Assembly (NCBI RefSeq): GCF_014779795.1
Contig: NZ_JACXZS010000002.1
Coordinates: 186,001-250,000, forward strand
DNA from: Microbacterium helvum
GTDB taxonomy: Bacteria > Actinomycetota > Actinomycetes > Actinomycetales > Microbacteriaceae
Length of the DNA stretch: 64,000 bases
Direction of reading: 5' to 3'
Shown: in pieces, positions 34,337 through 42,210 of the stretch
How the letters are laid out: each line of letters starts with the position of its first letter
How positions within the stretch are numbered: the first letter of the stretch is position 1
Translations under genes and position numbers: made by a program
The notes under the pieces: model-generated
Databases searched by the model: none
Seen by the model: the letters and a program-made list of their open reading frames with translations, nothing else
Told to the model about the DNA's origin: nothing

Positions 34337-34711
34337 TCAGGCGCTGAGCTTCGCAGCGTCCTCGCCGCCGCGGCGGGCGCGCAGATAGGCCAGGCGCTCT
34401 TCGAGGAGCTCTTCGAGCTCGGGGATGGTGCGGCGCTCCAGGAGCATGTCCCAGTGGCTGCGCGGCGTCTTGTCGCCGGAGTGGTCGACCGTCGCGGTGC
34501 CCTCGCCGACGCGCAGCAGCGCCTCGGCGCCACACGTGCGGCACTCCCAGGCCGGGGGGACCTCGGCGTCGGCCGCGAAAGTCAGGGTCGTGTCACGTCC
34601 ACAGGACGAACACGTGTAGATGTGCTGTGCACGCTCATGGAACACGACGCCCTCTTCGCTCTGTAGGCTCTGGGCGCCGAGTCGGATGCCGCGCAGGCTG
34701 CGGTCTGCCAT
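34337..34711 (-). CDS. rbpA: RNA polymerase-binding protein RbpA
   Basis: The 124-aa actinobacterial transcription factor stabilises open complexes by binding RNA polymerase and the primary sigma factor. It shows the N-terminal tail (MADRSLRGIRLGAQS), a zinc-binding core domain with CSSCG and CRTCG, and the sigma-interaction domain (KTPRSHWDMLLERRTIPELE). ATG 34711 is preferred over an upstream in-frame ATG because it gives the family N terminus and follows AGAGGA. The leader holds an ACAGGT/ACCTGT inverted repeat (34734-34756). It converges on lnt, 2 nt apart. Confidence 0.95.
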   Translation of the reverse strand: MADRSLRGIRLGAQSLQSEEGVVFHERAQHIYTCSSCGRDTTLTFAADAEVPPAWECRTCGAEALLRVGEGTATVDHSGDKTPRSHWDMLLERRTIPELEELLEERLAYLRARRGGEDAAKLSA

Positions 34712-34837
34712 TTTGTGGTCCTCTCGTCGCTGTACAGGTATAACGAACCGACCTGTGCGGATCATCCGAGCGGGGCCCGTTCAACGACCTTTCACAGTGG
34801 ATGCACAGGGGTGCGTGCGCCCCGTCACCGAGGTGTG

Positions 34838-35614
34838 CTAGGCGAGGGTCTCGAGTGCGACGTCGGCGCGGTCCGTGACGATCCCGTCGACACCCTGCTC
34901 GACGAGCCGCACCATGTCCTGCGGGTCGTTGACGGTCCAGACGTGCACCTCGACGCCATGCCGGTGCGCGGCCGCGATCAGCCGTGGCGAGACCAGGCGG
35001 ATGCGCCCCTGCCTCTCGGGGATCTGGAGGGCGTCGATGCCGCGCAGCGCTCGCGCGACGAGCCGGTCCGAGCGAAGCGAGAGGGCGGCGAGCAGCCGCG
35101 TGATCGTGGCCGTTCCCGCCGACGTCGCGGGGACGATACCGCCACCCGCTGCCGACGCCGCGGCCAGTGCGCGGCGCCGCCTGTCGTCGGAGAAGCTCGT
35201 GACGAGCACGCGCTCCGCGAACGGCGCGACCGTCGCGCCCACGGGAACGGCGGCCTCCTCCGCCTTCACGTCGAGGTTGAACCTCACCGTGGGGAAGGCG
35301 TCCAGCGCCTGCTCGAGCGTGATGAGTCCGCCCCGGTCGGCCATCAGGGATTCGAGCTCACCGACCGTCACCTCGGCGATGCGCCGCGGATCGCCGGTCA
35401 CGCGCGACAGGTCTTCGTCGTGGAACAGCACGACCACTCCGTCCGCGGTGAGGTGGCAGTCCGACTCGACATAATGCGCACCGACGGAGTGCGCGGCGGC
35501 GATCGCCGCGAAAGAGTTCTCAGCGATGCCGCCGGTCGCCGCGTCGGAGGGCACCAGACCGCGATGGGCGAGCACGCGCGGCGTGGAGACGCCACGGAAC
35601 CACGGATGGGTCAC
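34838..35614 (-). CDS. Glycerophosphodiester phosphodiesterase
   Basis: The 258-aa TIM-barrel enzyme splits glycerophosphodiesters into glycerol-3-phosphate and an alcohol. The active-site blocks are VLAHRGLVPS (His-Arg), ENSFAA, YVESDCHLTADGVVVLFHDE (Glu/Asp metal ligands and catalytic His), and VHVWTVNDP near the end. No signal peptide is visible, so it is probably cytosolic. GTG 35614 overlaps the stomatin gene's stop, making a three-gene operon with NfeD and stomatin. Confidence 0.9.
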   Translation of the reverse strand: MTHPWFRGVSTPRVLAHRGLVPSDAATGGIAENSFAAIAAAHSVGAHYVESDCHLTADGVVVLFHDEDLSRVTGDPRRIAEVTVGELESLMADRGGLITLEQALDAFPTVRFNLDVKAEEAAVPVGATVAPFAERVLVTSFSDDRRRRALAAASAAGGGIVPATSAGTATITRLLAALSLRSDRLVARALRGIDALQIPERQGRIRLVSPRLIAAAHRHGVEVHVWTVNDPQDMVRLVEQGVDGIVTDRADVALETLA

Positions 35615-36570
35615 GGCGTGGCGTCGGTACCCCGGGTCACGGCGCCGGTAGTCGACGTGCGGCCCTTGCCGGCGGCATCCATCACTCCCGCGAAGGAACC
35701 CGACAGACCCTTGAGGGCCTCGGTGAACTCGCTGGGGATGATCCACAGCTTGCTCGACGCGCTGTCGGCGATCTTCGGCAGCGTCTGCAGATACTGGTAG
35801 GCCAGCAGCTTGTCGTCCGGGTTGCCGGAGTGGATGGCGTCGAACACCGTCTGGATCGCCTCGGCCTCACCCTGCGCACGCAGCACGGCGGCCTGCTTGT
35901 CACCCTCGGCCTTGAGGATCTCTGCCTGCCGCTGACCTTCGGCGGTGAGAATCGCGGACTGCTTGGTGCCCTCGGCCGTCAGGATCAGCGCCCGGCGGTC
36001 GCGCTCGGCGCGCATCTGCTTCTCCATCGAGTCCTGGATCGACAGCGGCGGGTCGATGGCCTTCAGCTCGACGCGTCCGACGCGGATGCCCCACTTGCCG
36101 GTGGCTTCGTCGAGCACGACGCGCAGCTGGCCGTTGATCTCGTCGCGGCTGGTGAGCGCCTCTTCGAGGTTCAGGCCGCCGACGACGTTGCGGAGGGTCG
36201 TGGTGGTGAGCTGCTCGACGGCGCCCAGGTAGTTCGCGATCTCGTACGTCGCCGCGCGGGCGTCGGTCACCTGGAAGTACACGACGGTGTCGATCGAGAC
36301 GACCAGGTTGTCTTCGGTGATCACGGGCTGCGGCGGGAACGACACCACCTGCTCGCGCATGTCGATGAGCGGACGCAGGCGGTCGATGAACGGCACCAGC
36401 AGGTTCAGGCCGGGGCTGAGCGTCTTGTGATAGCGGCCGAGCCGTTCGACGATGCCAGCGCTGGCCTGCGGGATGATGCGGATCGAGCGGATCAGCACGA
36501 CCAGCACGAAGATGAAGACGGCGATCGCGAGCAGCCAGCCGATCGTCGTGGGGATGATGGAGTCGTTCAC
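35611..36570 (-). CDS. SPFH/band-7 (stomatin-like) membrane protein
   Basis: The 319-aa protein has one N-terminal membrane helix (residues 8-28), a band-7 domain (residues about 30-190, including RLGRYHKTLSPGLNLLVPFI), and a helical Ala/Glu/Gln-rich coiled coil after that (AEGQRQAEILKAEGDKQAAV). It resembles QmcA/paraslipin. It likely organises membrane microdomains with its NfeD partner. GTG 36570 overlaps the NfeD stop; longer upstream readings lack homology. Confidence 0.9.
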   Translation of the reverse strand: MNDSIIPTTIGWLLAIAVFIFVLVVLIRSIRIIPQASAGIVERLGRYHKTLSPGLNLLVPFIDRLRPLIDMREQVVSFPPQPVITEDNLVVSIDTVVYFQVTDARAATYEIANYLGAVEQLTTTTLRNVVGGLNLEEALTSRDEINGQLRVVLDEATGKWGIRVGRVELKAIDPPLSIQDSMEKQMRAERDRRALILTAEGTKQSAILTAEGQRQAEILKAEGDKQAAVLRAQGEAEAIQTVFDAIHSGNPDDKLLAYQYLQTLPKIADSASSKLWIIPSEFTEALKGLSGSFAGVMDAAGKGRTSTTGAVTRGTDATP

Positions 36571-37076
36571 AGGCGGGGCTCCTCGGGGGCCTGGGGGGCG
36601 AGCGGTTCGGGGGTGCGGACGATCGCCGTGGCTCCGTCGATGCGACTGACCAGCACGCGGGTGCCCGGTTCGAGCTCGACGCTGTCCGCTGACTGATGGG
36701 AATCGGCGCGCGCCGTCCACACGTCGCCGTTGGCGAGTTTGACCTGACCGCTGTGCATGCCGACGGTCGAGACGACGGTGCCGCTCAGTCCGATGAGCCG
36801 GTCGACGTTCGACGGCGTGGCGTCCTCGCCGCGTCGCAGGCGCCGCAGCAGCGGCGGACGGAGGAAGAGGACGAGCGCCGCACCGGCCGCCGCGGCGATG
36901 ATGACCTGCAGCCAGATCGGGGCTCCGAGCAGGTCTGCGCCGAGTCCGGCGAGCCCACCGATCGACAGCATCAGGAACGTGAAATCGAGCGTGAGCATCT
37001 CGATGACGAGGAAGACGAGGATCAGGACGAGCCAGCCGATCCACGCCCACTGCTCGATGGTCTGGATGAGCTCCAC
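36567..37076 (-). CDS. NfeD-family membrane protein
   Basis: The 169-aa protein has two or three membrane helices in the first 80 residues and a C-terminal OB-fold domain (LIGLSGTVVSTVGMHSGQVK). It is the short NfeD form that pairs with stomatins. AGGAGG precedes ATG 37076. Transcription probably starts from the minus-strand TAGGTT (37097-37102), back to back with the next gene's promoter. Confidence 0.9.
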   Translation of the reverse strand: MELIQTIEQWAWIGWLVLILVFLVIEMLTLDFTFLMLSIGGLAGLGADLLGAPIWLQVIIAAAAGAALVLFLRPPLLRRLRRGEDATPSNVDRLIGLSGTVVSTVGMHSGQVKLANGDVWTARADSHQSADSVELEPGTRVLVSRIDGATAIVRTPEPLAPQAPEEPRL

Positions 37077-37097
37077 GGTGCGCCTCCTTGCCTCGAA

Positions 37098-37112
37098 CCT
37101 ACCAGGTAGGGT
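37098..37112. promoter_or_regulatory. Divergent promoter pair with palindrome (NfeD and SDR)
   Basis: CCTACC-A-GGTAGG (37098-37110) is a perfect 6-1-6 palindrome. It contains TAGGGT (37107-37112), which ends 6 nt before GTG 37119, and overlaps the minus-strand TAGGTT (37097-37102). Both promoters would be occluded by one bound protein. Confidence 0.5.
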
Positions 37113-37118
37113 CGTTGC

Positions 37119-37904
37119 GTGACTGAGTCAACCAACGCGACTTCCACCCCGATTCCTGCCGGTTCGCTGAGCGGCAAGACCGCCCTCGTGACCGGCTCGT
37201 CACGTGGCATCGGCGCCGACACGGCGCGGTACCTCGCCGAGGCCGGTGCGAACGTCGTCATCAACTACCGCAACAAGGCGCCGCGCGCCGAGAAGCTCGC
37301 CGGCGAACTGCGCGAGCTCGGCGTGCAGACGCTCGTCGTGGGCGCGGACCTCACCGACCCGGCATCCGTGCAGGAGATGTTCGACCAGGTGAAGGACACG
37401 TTCGGCGGGCTCGACATCCTGGTGCTCAACGCGTCCGGCGGCATGGAGTCCGGCATGGCGGAGGACTACGCACTCAAGCTCAACCGCGACGCGCAGGTGA
37501 ACGTCCTCGAGACGGCGCTGCCGCTGCTCGGCGAGGGGTCGCGCGTCGTGTTCGTCACGAGCCACCAGGCCCACTTCATCCGCACCACCCCGACCATGCC
37601 CGAGTACGAGCCGGTCGCGCTGTCCAAGCGCGCGGGGGAGGACGCGCTCCGCGAGCGCATCCCGGGGCTGTCCGAGATCGGCGTCGAGTTCGTGGTCGTC
37701 TCGGGCGACATGATCGAGGGCACGATCACCGCGACGCTGCTCGAGCGCGCGAATCCGGGTGCGATCGCCGCCCGGCGCGAGGACGCGGGCAAGCTCTACA
37801 ACGTGTCGGAGTTCGCCGCAGAGGTGGCCGCCGCGGCGTATGAGCCGGTCCCGGCCGGCAACACGCGCCTGATCGGCGACGTGTCGTCGTTCGGAGCGGA
37901 GTGA
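37119..37904 (+). CDS. SDR-family oxidoreductase with atypical active site
   Basis: The 261-aa Rossmann protein has the cofactor motif VTGSSRGIGADTARY and LNASGG. The usual catalytic YxxxK is not present at the expected place. Instead the segment reads PEYEPVALSKRAGE, with Tyr and Lys seven residues apart, and the serine region reads VTSHQAH. It may therefore be a divergent or non-catalytic SDR. GTG 37119 is supported by the -10 hexamer 6 nt upstream. It lies 3 nt before the S9 peptidase. Confidence 0.8.
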   Translation: MTESTNATSTPIPAGSLSGKTALVTGSSRGIGADTARYLAEAGANVVINYRNKAPRAEKLAGELRELGVQTLVVGADLTDPASVQEMFDQVKDTFGGLDILVLNASGGMESGMAEDYALKLNRDAQVNVLETALPLLGEGSRVVFVTSHQAHFIRTTPTMPEYEPVALSKRAGEDALRERIPGLSEIGVEFVVVSGDMIEGTITATLLERANPGAIAARREDAGKLYNVSEFAAEVAAAAYEPVPAGNTRLIGDVSSFGAE

Positions 37905-37907
37905 CCG

Positions 37908-39887
37908 ATGCGCGCCACTGACATCGAGACGCTGATCTCCGTCTCGCGGCCCGACATCGCCCCGGACGGGTCGTTCGCGGTGTTCGCGACCTCGCGCCCC
38001 GACATCGCCGCCAACCGCGGCGTCGGCCAGGTGTGGCGCGTGGACCTTCCCGGCGGCACGCCTCGACGCCTCACGCGCGGCACCGCCGACGGCGCACCGC
38101 GCCTGTCGCCGGACGGCACGCGCCTGGCGTTCGTGCGCGGCGACGCGAAGGGCAAGCCGCAGGTGCACGTGATCCCCGCGGCCGGCGGCGAGCCGGTCCA
38201 GGCGACCGAGGCTGTCCTCGGCGTCGAGGACTATGCATGGTCACCCGACGGCGCGTCGATCGCGTTCCTCGCGCGCGTCCCCGAGAAGGGGCGCTACGGC
38301 AGCGTCGAAGGATTGGATGCCGCGGCCGAATCGCCGCGGCACATCACCGGCATCCGCTGGCATGCCAACGGACTGGGCTACATCGGCGACCGTCCGTCGC
38401 ACGTCTTCGTGATCGCCGCTCCCGACGTGGCGGCCGAGCCGTTCTACGAGCCGGCGGCCGCGGTGCGCGACGATGACGCCCCGGCGCCTAAGAAGACCGT
38501 CGTGGCCGCCGAGGCGCGGCAGCTGACCGAGGGCACGACCTCGCACGCCGGGCTCGCGTTCACGTCGGACGGACGCGAGGTGCTCACGTCGACGGACGAG
38601 ATCGAGCCGGCCGTGCGCGACCTGCGGACCCGGATCGTCGCGATCGCCGTGGACGGCTCGGGCGAGCGCGACGTGCTCGGCGTCGACGCGGGGCTGTCGG
38701 TGTTCGACATCGCCGTCGCGGACGACGGCGCGGTGGCGGTACTGGGTCACGAGGTCGGCGACGGTCGCGACTTCATCGCCCCGGGCGTCGGACTGTGGCT
38801 GCTCGGATCCGAGGGGCCGCGCCGACTCACGGACGTCGACGAGGTCTACCTCGGCGAGGGACACCTCACCGCGGAAGGCGACGACTTCTATGTGCACGAC
38901 GCGACGCGGGGTCGCGTCCGCCTGCTGCGCGTGGCACGCGACGGCGCCATCACCGAGGTGCTCGGCGGCGATCTCGAGGTCGGCGGTCACGCCGCCGCCG
39001 GCGACCGCGTCGTGGCGGCGGTGGCGCGCCCCGACTCGTTCGGCGAGCTGGTGCTCGTCGACGGCGGCGTCGTGCATACCCTCACCGACTTCGGAGCGGC
39101 GGCCGCGGCATCCGGGATCTCGCTTCCGCGCGAGCTCACCGTGACCGGCCGCGACGGATACCCGGTGCACGGCTGGGTCGCGACGCCCGAGGGCGAGGGG
39201 CCGTTCCCGGTCATCCTGCAGATCCACGGCGGACCCTTCGCGTCGTACGGCGTGCATCTGTTCGACGAGACGCAGGTGCTCGTCGACGCCGGCTACGCGG
39301 TCGTCTACTCGAACCCGCGCGGTTCGGCGGGGTACGGCCCGGCCCACGGCCGGAGCATCCGCCAGCAGATGGGCACCGTGGACTTCGCCGACGTCATCGA
39401 CTTCTTCGAGGGCGCCATCGCGTCCGACGAGCGTCTGGACGGCAGCCGCGTCGGCGTGCAGGGCGGCTCGTACGGCGGCTACCTGACGGCCTGGGTGATC
39501 GCGCACGACCACCGTTTCGCCGGCGCGATCGTGGAGCGCGGCTTCCTGGAGCCGGTGTCCTTCCAGGGCACCAGTGACATCGGCTCGTTCTTCGGTGATG
39601 AGTACGTCGGGGTGTCGCCGGACGACATCGCGCGGCAGAGCCCGATGGCCGTCGTGGGCCAGGTGACCACTCCCACGCTGGTGATGCACTCCGAGCTGGA
39701 CTTCCGGTGCCCGCTCGAGCAGGCGACGCGCTACTACTCAGCCCTCAAGCGCCAGGGCACCGAGGCCGAGATGCTGGTGTTCCCGGGCGAGAACCATGAG
39801 CTGACCCGTTCGGGCCAGCCGCGCCACCGCGTCGAGCGCTTCGATGCCGTGCTCGATTGGTGGGCCCGGCACCTGCCTGTCGACTGA
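37908..39887 (+). CDS. S9-family peptidase (prolyl oligopeptidase/acylaminoacyl-peptidase type)
   Basis: The 659-aa protein has an N-terminal beta-propeller with TolB/WD-like repeats (residues 1-380) and a C-terminal alpha/beta-hydrolase domain. The nucleophile is the Ser of QGGSYGGYLT near residue 521. The Asp lies in SELDFRCP and the His in GENHELTR. No export signal is visible. It cleaves short peptides. A strong hairpin follows. Confidence 0.88.
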   Translation: MRATDIETLISVSRPDIAPDGSFAVFATSRPDIAANRGVGQVWRVDLPGGTPRRLTRGTADGAPRLSPDGTRLAFVRGDAKGKPQVHVIPAAGGEPVQATEAVLGVEDYAWSPDGASIAFLARVPEKGRYGSVEGLDAAAESPRHITGIRWHANGLGYIGDRPSHVFVIAAPDVAAEPFYEPAAAVRDDDAPAPKKTVVAAEARQLTEGTTSHAGLAFTSDGREVLTSTDEIEPAVRDLRTRIVAIAVDGSGERDVLGVDAGLSVFDIAVADDGAVAVLGHEVGDGRDFIAPGVGLWLLGSEGPRRLTDVDEVYLGEGHLTAEGDDFYVHDATRGRVRLLRVARDGAITEVLGGDLEVGGHAAAGDRVVAAVARPDSFGELVLVDGGVVHTLTDFGAAAAASGISLPRELTVTGRDGYPVHGWVATPEGEGPFPVILQIHGGPFASYGVHLFDETQVLVDAGYAVVYSNPRGSAGYGPAHGRSIRQQMGTVDFADVIDFFEGAIASDERLDGSRVGVQGGSYGGYLTAWVIAHDHRFAGAIVERGFLEPVSFQGTSDIGSFFGDEYVGVSPDDIARQSPMAVVGQVTTPTLVMHSELDFRCPLEQATRYYSALKRQGTEAEMLVFPGENHELTRSGQPRHRVERFDAVLDWWARHLPVD

Positions 39888-39897
39888 CTCCACGACG

Positions 39898-39933
39898 AGA
39901 AGACCCCGGGAGCACGAGCTCCCGGGGTCTTCT
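39898..39933. terminator. Bidirectional terminator
   Basis: A perfect 16-bp stem (39898-39913 with 39918-39933) closes an ACGA loop. It ends with A/T-rich flanks on both sides between the convergent S9 peptidase and HdeD-like genes. Confidence 0.88.
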
Positions 39934-39949
39934 GTCGTTCAGCCTCGGA

Positions 39950-40507
39950 TCAGAGGTCGCCCTTGAAGGTGAAGGCGCGAACGATGTTGATGATGCCGAG
40001 GACGATGAGCGAGATGCCCAGGATCCACCAGAGCACGATCGTGCCCCAGACCGGCGAGAACAGCACGATGATTCCGGCGATGATGCTCAGGATGGCGAAG
40101 AAGATCGACCAGCCCTTCGACGCGGCGTCACCGAGCGTCGAGAGCGCGACGATGCCCTCGACGATCCACATGATGCCGACGAGGATGCCGATGAACAGCA
40201 GCAGGTACGCGCTCGAGGCGGTGAGGTTGAACAGCGCCACGACACCGGCGATGATGAACAGCACGCCGAGGAGGATGTGGCCGACGCGCGCCCATCCGCC
40301 CTTGGTCTTGGAGAAGATGCCGAGACCGGCGTAGACGAGTCCCGCGGCGATGGCGTAGATCGCGATGATGGCGGTGACGACGGCGAACGTCTTGCCCGGC
40401 CAGACCAGGATCAAGATGCCGACGATGAGCGCGAGGACGCCGCCGATGCCGAGCGCGGTGCGGATTCCGTTGACGGCCGACTTCTCGGCCTCGGATGCGG
40501 TGGACAT
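39950..40507 (-). CDS. HdeD-like (DUF308) membrane protein
   Basis: The 185-aa protein has six membrane helices and few charged residues, with repeated short DUF308 units (for example GVLALIVGILILVWPGKTFA and LSIIAGIIVLFSPVWGTIVL). HdeD proteins are linked to acid and stress resistance in enterobacteria; the actinobacterial role is unknown. ATG 40507 is preceded by AAAGG. A longer frame runs upstream but lacks homology and crosses the divergent promoter region. Confidence 0.82.
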   Translation of the reverse strand: MSTASEAEKSAVNGIRTALGIGGVLALIVGILILVWPGKTFAVVTAIIAIYAIAAGLVYAGLGIFSKTKGGWARVGHILLGVLFIIAGVVALFNLTASSAYLLLFIGILVGIMWIVEGIVALSTLGDAASKGWSIFFAILSIIAGIIVLFSPVWGTIVLWWILGISLIVLGIINIVRAFTFKGDL

Positions 40508-40526
40508 GAGAGGTGCCTTTCTGAGT

Positions 40527-40550
40527 GTTTCCTGAATGGAATGCGGGTAA
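40527..40550 (+). promoter_or_regulatory. Possible SigB/SigF-type promoter toward the molybdopterin oxidase operon
   Basis: GTTT (40527-40530), a 14-nt spacer and GGGTAA (40545-40550) resemble the actinobacterial stress-sigma consensus (GTTT, then GGGTAT). It would start RNA about 55 nt before ATG 40611. A closer TAGAAC (40599-40604), 6 nt before that ATG, is an alternative. Confidence 0.3.
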
Positions 40551-40610
40551 AGCTTAGACCCCATGTCGAACATCGGTGCGACGACCGGCCGCGGGGTGTA
40601 GAACAACGTC

Positions 40611-41204
40611 ATGGCCGTCATCTCCAGAGGATTCGGCGCGCGGCGCCGTGACAGTGATCCGCACCTGCCGCCGGGGCAGTATCTGACCGAGGATTTCCCG
40701 GTGCTGTCCGCCGGTCCGACGCCGCGCATCGACACCGATGCGTGGCGCTTCGGGATCCGGTCGGAGGCGGGTGCAGATGTGTCGTGGACCTGGGACGAGT
40801 TCCTCGCCCTGCCGGTCGAGGACATCGACACCGACATCCACTGCGTCACGCGGTGGTCGAAGCTCGGCACGTCCTGGCGCGGAGTGTCGCTGGATACGCT
40901 GCTGGAGGGCGTCGAGACGGAGGCCTCGTACGCCATGGCGCACTCGTACGGCGGCTACACGACCAATGTGCCGCTCGATGAGCTGCGTGACGGCCGGGCG
41001 TGGGTGGCCTTCGAGTTCGACGGCGAGCCGCTCGATCCCGAGCACGGCGGTCCCGCGCGGCTGCTGGTGCCGCACCTCTACTTCTGGAAGAGCGCCAAGT
41101 GGGTGCGCGGCCTCACCCTCATGGACGAGGACGAGCCGGGATTCTGGGAGCAGAACGGCTACAACATGCACGGCGATCCGTGGACCGAGGAGCGATATTG
41201 GTGA
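40611..41204 (+). CDS. Sulfite oxidase-like molybdopterin-dependent oxidoreductase
   Basis: The 197-aa protein is the molybdopterin-binding domain of the sulfite-oxidase family without a haem or dimerisation domain. The molybdenum-ligating Cys lies in DIDTDIHCVTRWSKLGTSW, and the cofactor-binding C-terminal half includes LVPHLYFWKSAKWVRGL. It has no signal peptide, unlike periplasmic MsrP. The next two genes, coupled by overlaps, supply a flavin reductase and a zinc-ribbon protein. The substrate is unknown. Confidence 0.87.
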   Translation: MAVISRGFGARRRDSDPHLPPGQYLTEDFPVLSAGPTPRIDTDAWRFGIRSEAGADVSWTWDEFLALPVEDIDTDIHCVTRWSKLGTSWRGVSLDTLLEGVETEASYAMAHSYGGYTTNVPLDELRDGRAWVAFEFDGEPLDPEHGGPARLLVPHLYFWKSAKWVRGLTLMDEDEPGFWEQNGYNMHGDPWTEERYW

Positions 41205-41926
41205 CGGTCGGCGGCTGGCGCGCCGCGAAGGTCGTCGACGTCGCCGACGTCACGCCGTCGGCGCGTGTGCTTCGCATCGAGGTGCCGGGGTGGGCGGGCA
41301 ATGACGCCGGTCAGCATGTGGACGTCCGGCTGACGGCCGAGGACGGCTATCAGGCCGTGCGGTCGTACTCGCTCGGGTCGTACGGTGCGTCCGAGACGAT
41401 CGAGCTCGCGGTCGACGAGATCCCGGACGGCGAGGTGTCGCCGTACCTCGTCCGCGATGTGCGGCCGGGTGACGAGCTCGAGGTCAAGGGCCCCCTCGGC
41501 GGCTACTTCGTCTGGCGGGTCGGGGGAGCGGAGCCGGTGCAGCTGATCGCGGGCGGGTCGGGGATCGTCCCGCTGGTCGCGATCACCCGGGCGATGGTGG
41601 ATGCCGGGGCTGCGGCATCCACTCGCCTGCTCTACTCGGTGCGTACACCGACAGACGCGATATATCGCGATGAGCTGGAACGTGCGGGCGGTGACGGGGG
41701 AGTGGCGGTCACCTGGCGCTACACGCGCACCGCTCCGGAAGGGTGGACGGCGCCGGTCGGGCGCCTCGACGACGACGCGCTGCGCGCCGCCGTGTGGCCG
41801 CCGGATCGGGAGCCGATCGTCTACGTGTGCGGACCGACCGGGTTCGTGGAGCATGTCGCCGATGCGCTGGTCGGCCTCGGGCATCCGCCGGCACGGATCA
41901 AGACGGAACGCTTCGGAGGTGCGTGA
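41201..41926 (+). CDS. Ferredoxin reductase-type FAD/NAD(P)-binding oxidoreductase
   Basis: The 241-aa protein starts at GTG 41201 in a GTGA overlap. It has the FAD-binding barrel (VRSYSLGSYG, the RxYS motif near residue 52) and the NAD(P)-binding domain (IAGGSGIVPLVAITRA, then VYVCGPTGFVEHVADALVGL). No iron-sulphur domain is fused. It most likely passes electrons between NAD(P)H and the molybdopterin protein, perhaps directly. The pairing is inferred from gene order. Confidence 0.87.
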   Translation: MTVGGWRAAKVVDVADVTPSARVLRIEVPGWAGNDAGQHVDVRLTAEDGYQAVRSYSLGSYGASETIELAVDEIPDGEVSPYLVRDVRPGDELEVKGPLGGYFVWRVGGAEPVQLIAGGSGIVPLVAITRAMVDAGAAASTRLLYSVRTPTDAIYRDELERAGGDGGVAVTWRYTRTAPEGWTAPVGRLDDDALRAAVWPPDREPIVYVCGPTGFVEHVADALVGLGHPPARIKTERFGGA

Positions 41927-42195
41927 TGCGGGCTGAGAACGCGACCAGCACAGTGGACGGCAACGCCGTCGCAGGGATGCTGTGGGATGTGTTCGGCGCG
42001 GACGTCACCGCGGTCGTCGGCGTGTGCGGCGGCTGCGGCTCGGCGGCGCCGTTCGCCGAGGCCGTGGTCGAGCTCGATGAGGCGGCCGCGATCGTGCGCT
42101 GCCGCTCGTGCACGCACACGCTCTTCACGGTGCTGAGCGACGAGTCGAGGACGCGGCTGATCCTGGGGACGCTGCACGAGATCGTGCGGGAGTGA
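41926..42195 (+). CDS. DUF6510-like zinc-ribbon protein
   Basis: The 89-aa protein starts at ATG 41926, overlapping the reductase stop by one base. It contains two Cys-X2-Cys pairs (VCGGCG near residue 30 and RCRSC near residue 57), which could bind zinc or an iron-sulphur cluster. It is coupled to the molybdopterin oxidase and reductase. The function is unknown; an electron-transfer or assembly role is a guess from context. Confidence 0.75.
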   Translation: MRAENATSTVDGNAVAGMLWDVFGADVTAVVGVCGGCGSAAPFAEAVVELDEAAAIVRCRSCTHTLFTVLSDESRTRLILGTLHEIVRE

Positions 42196-42210
42196 TCCGT
42201 CGCGGGGGAG

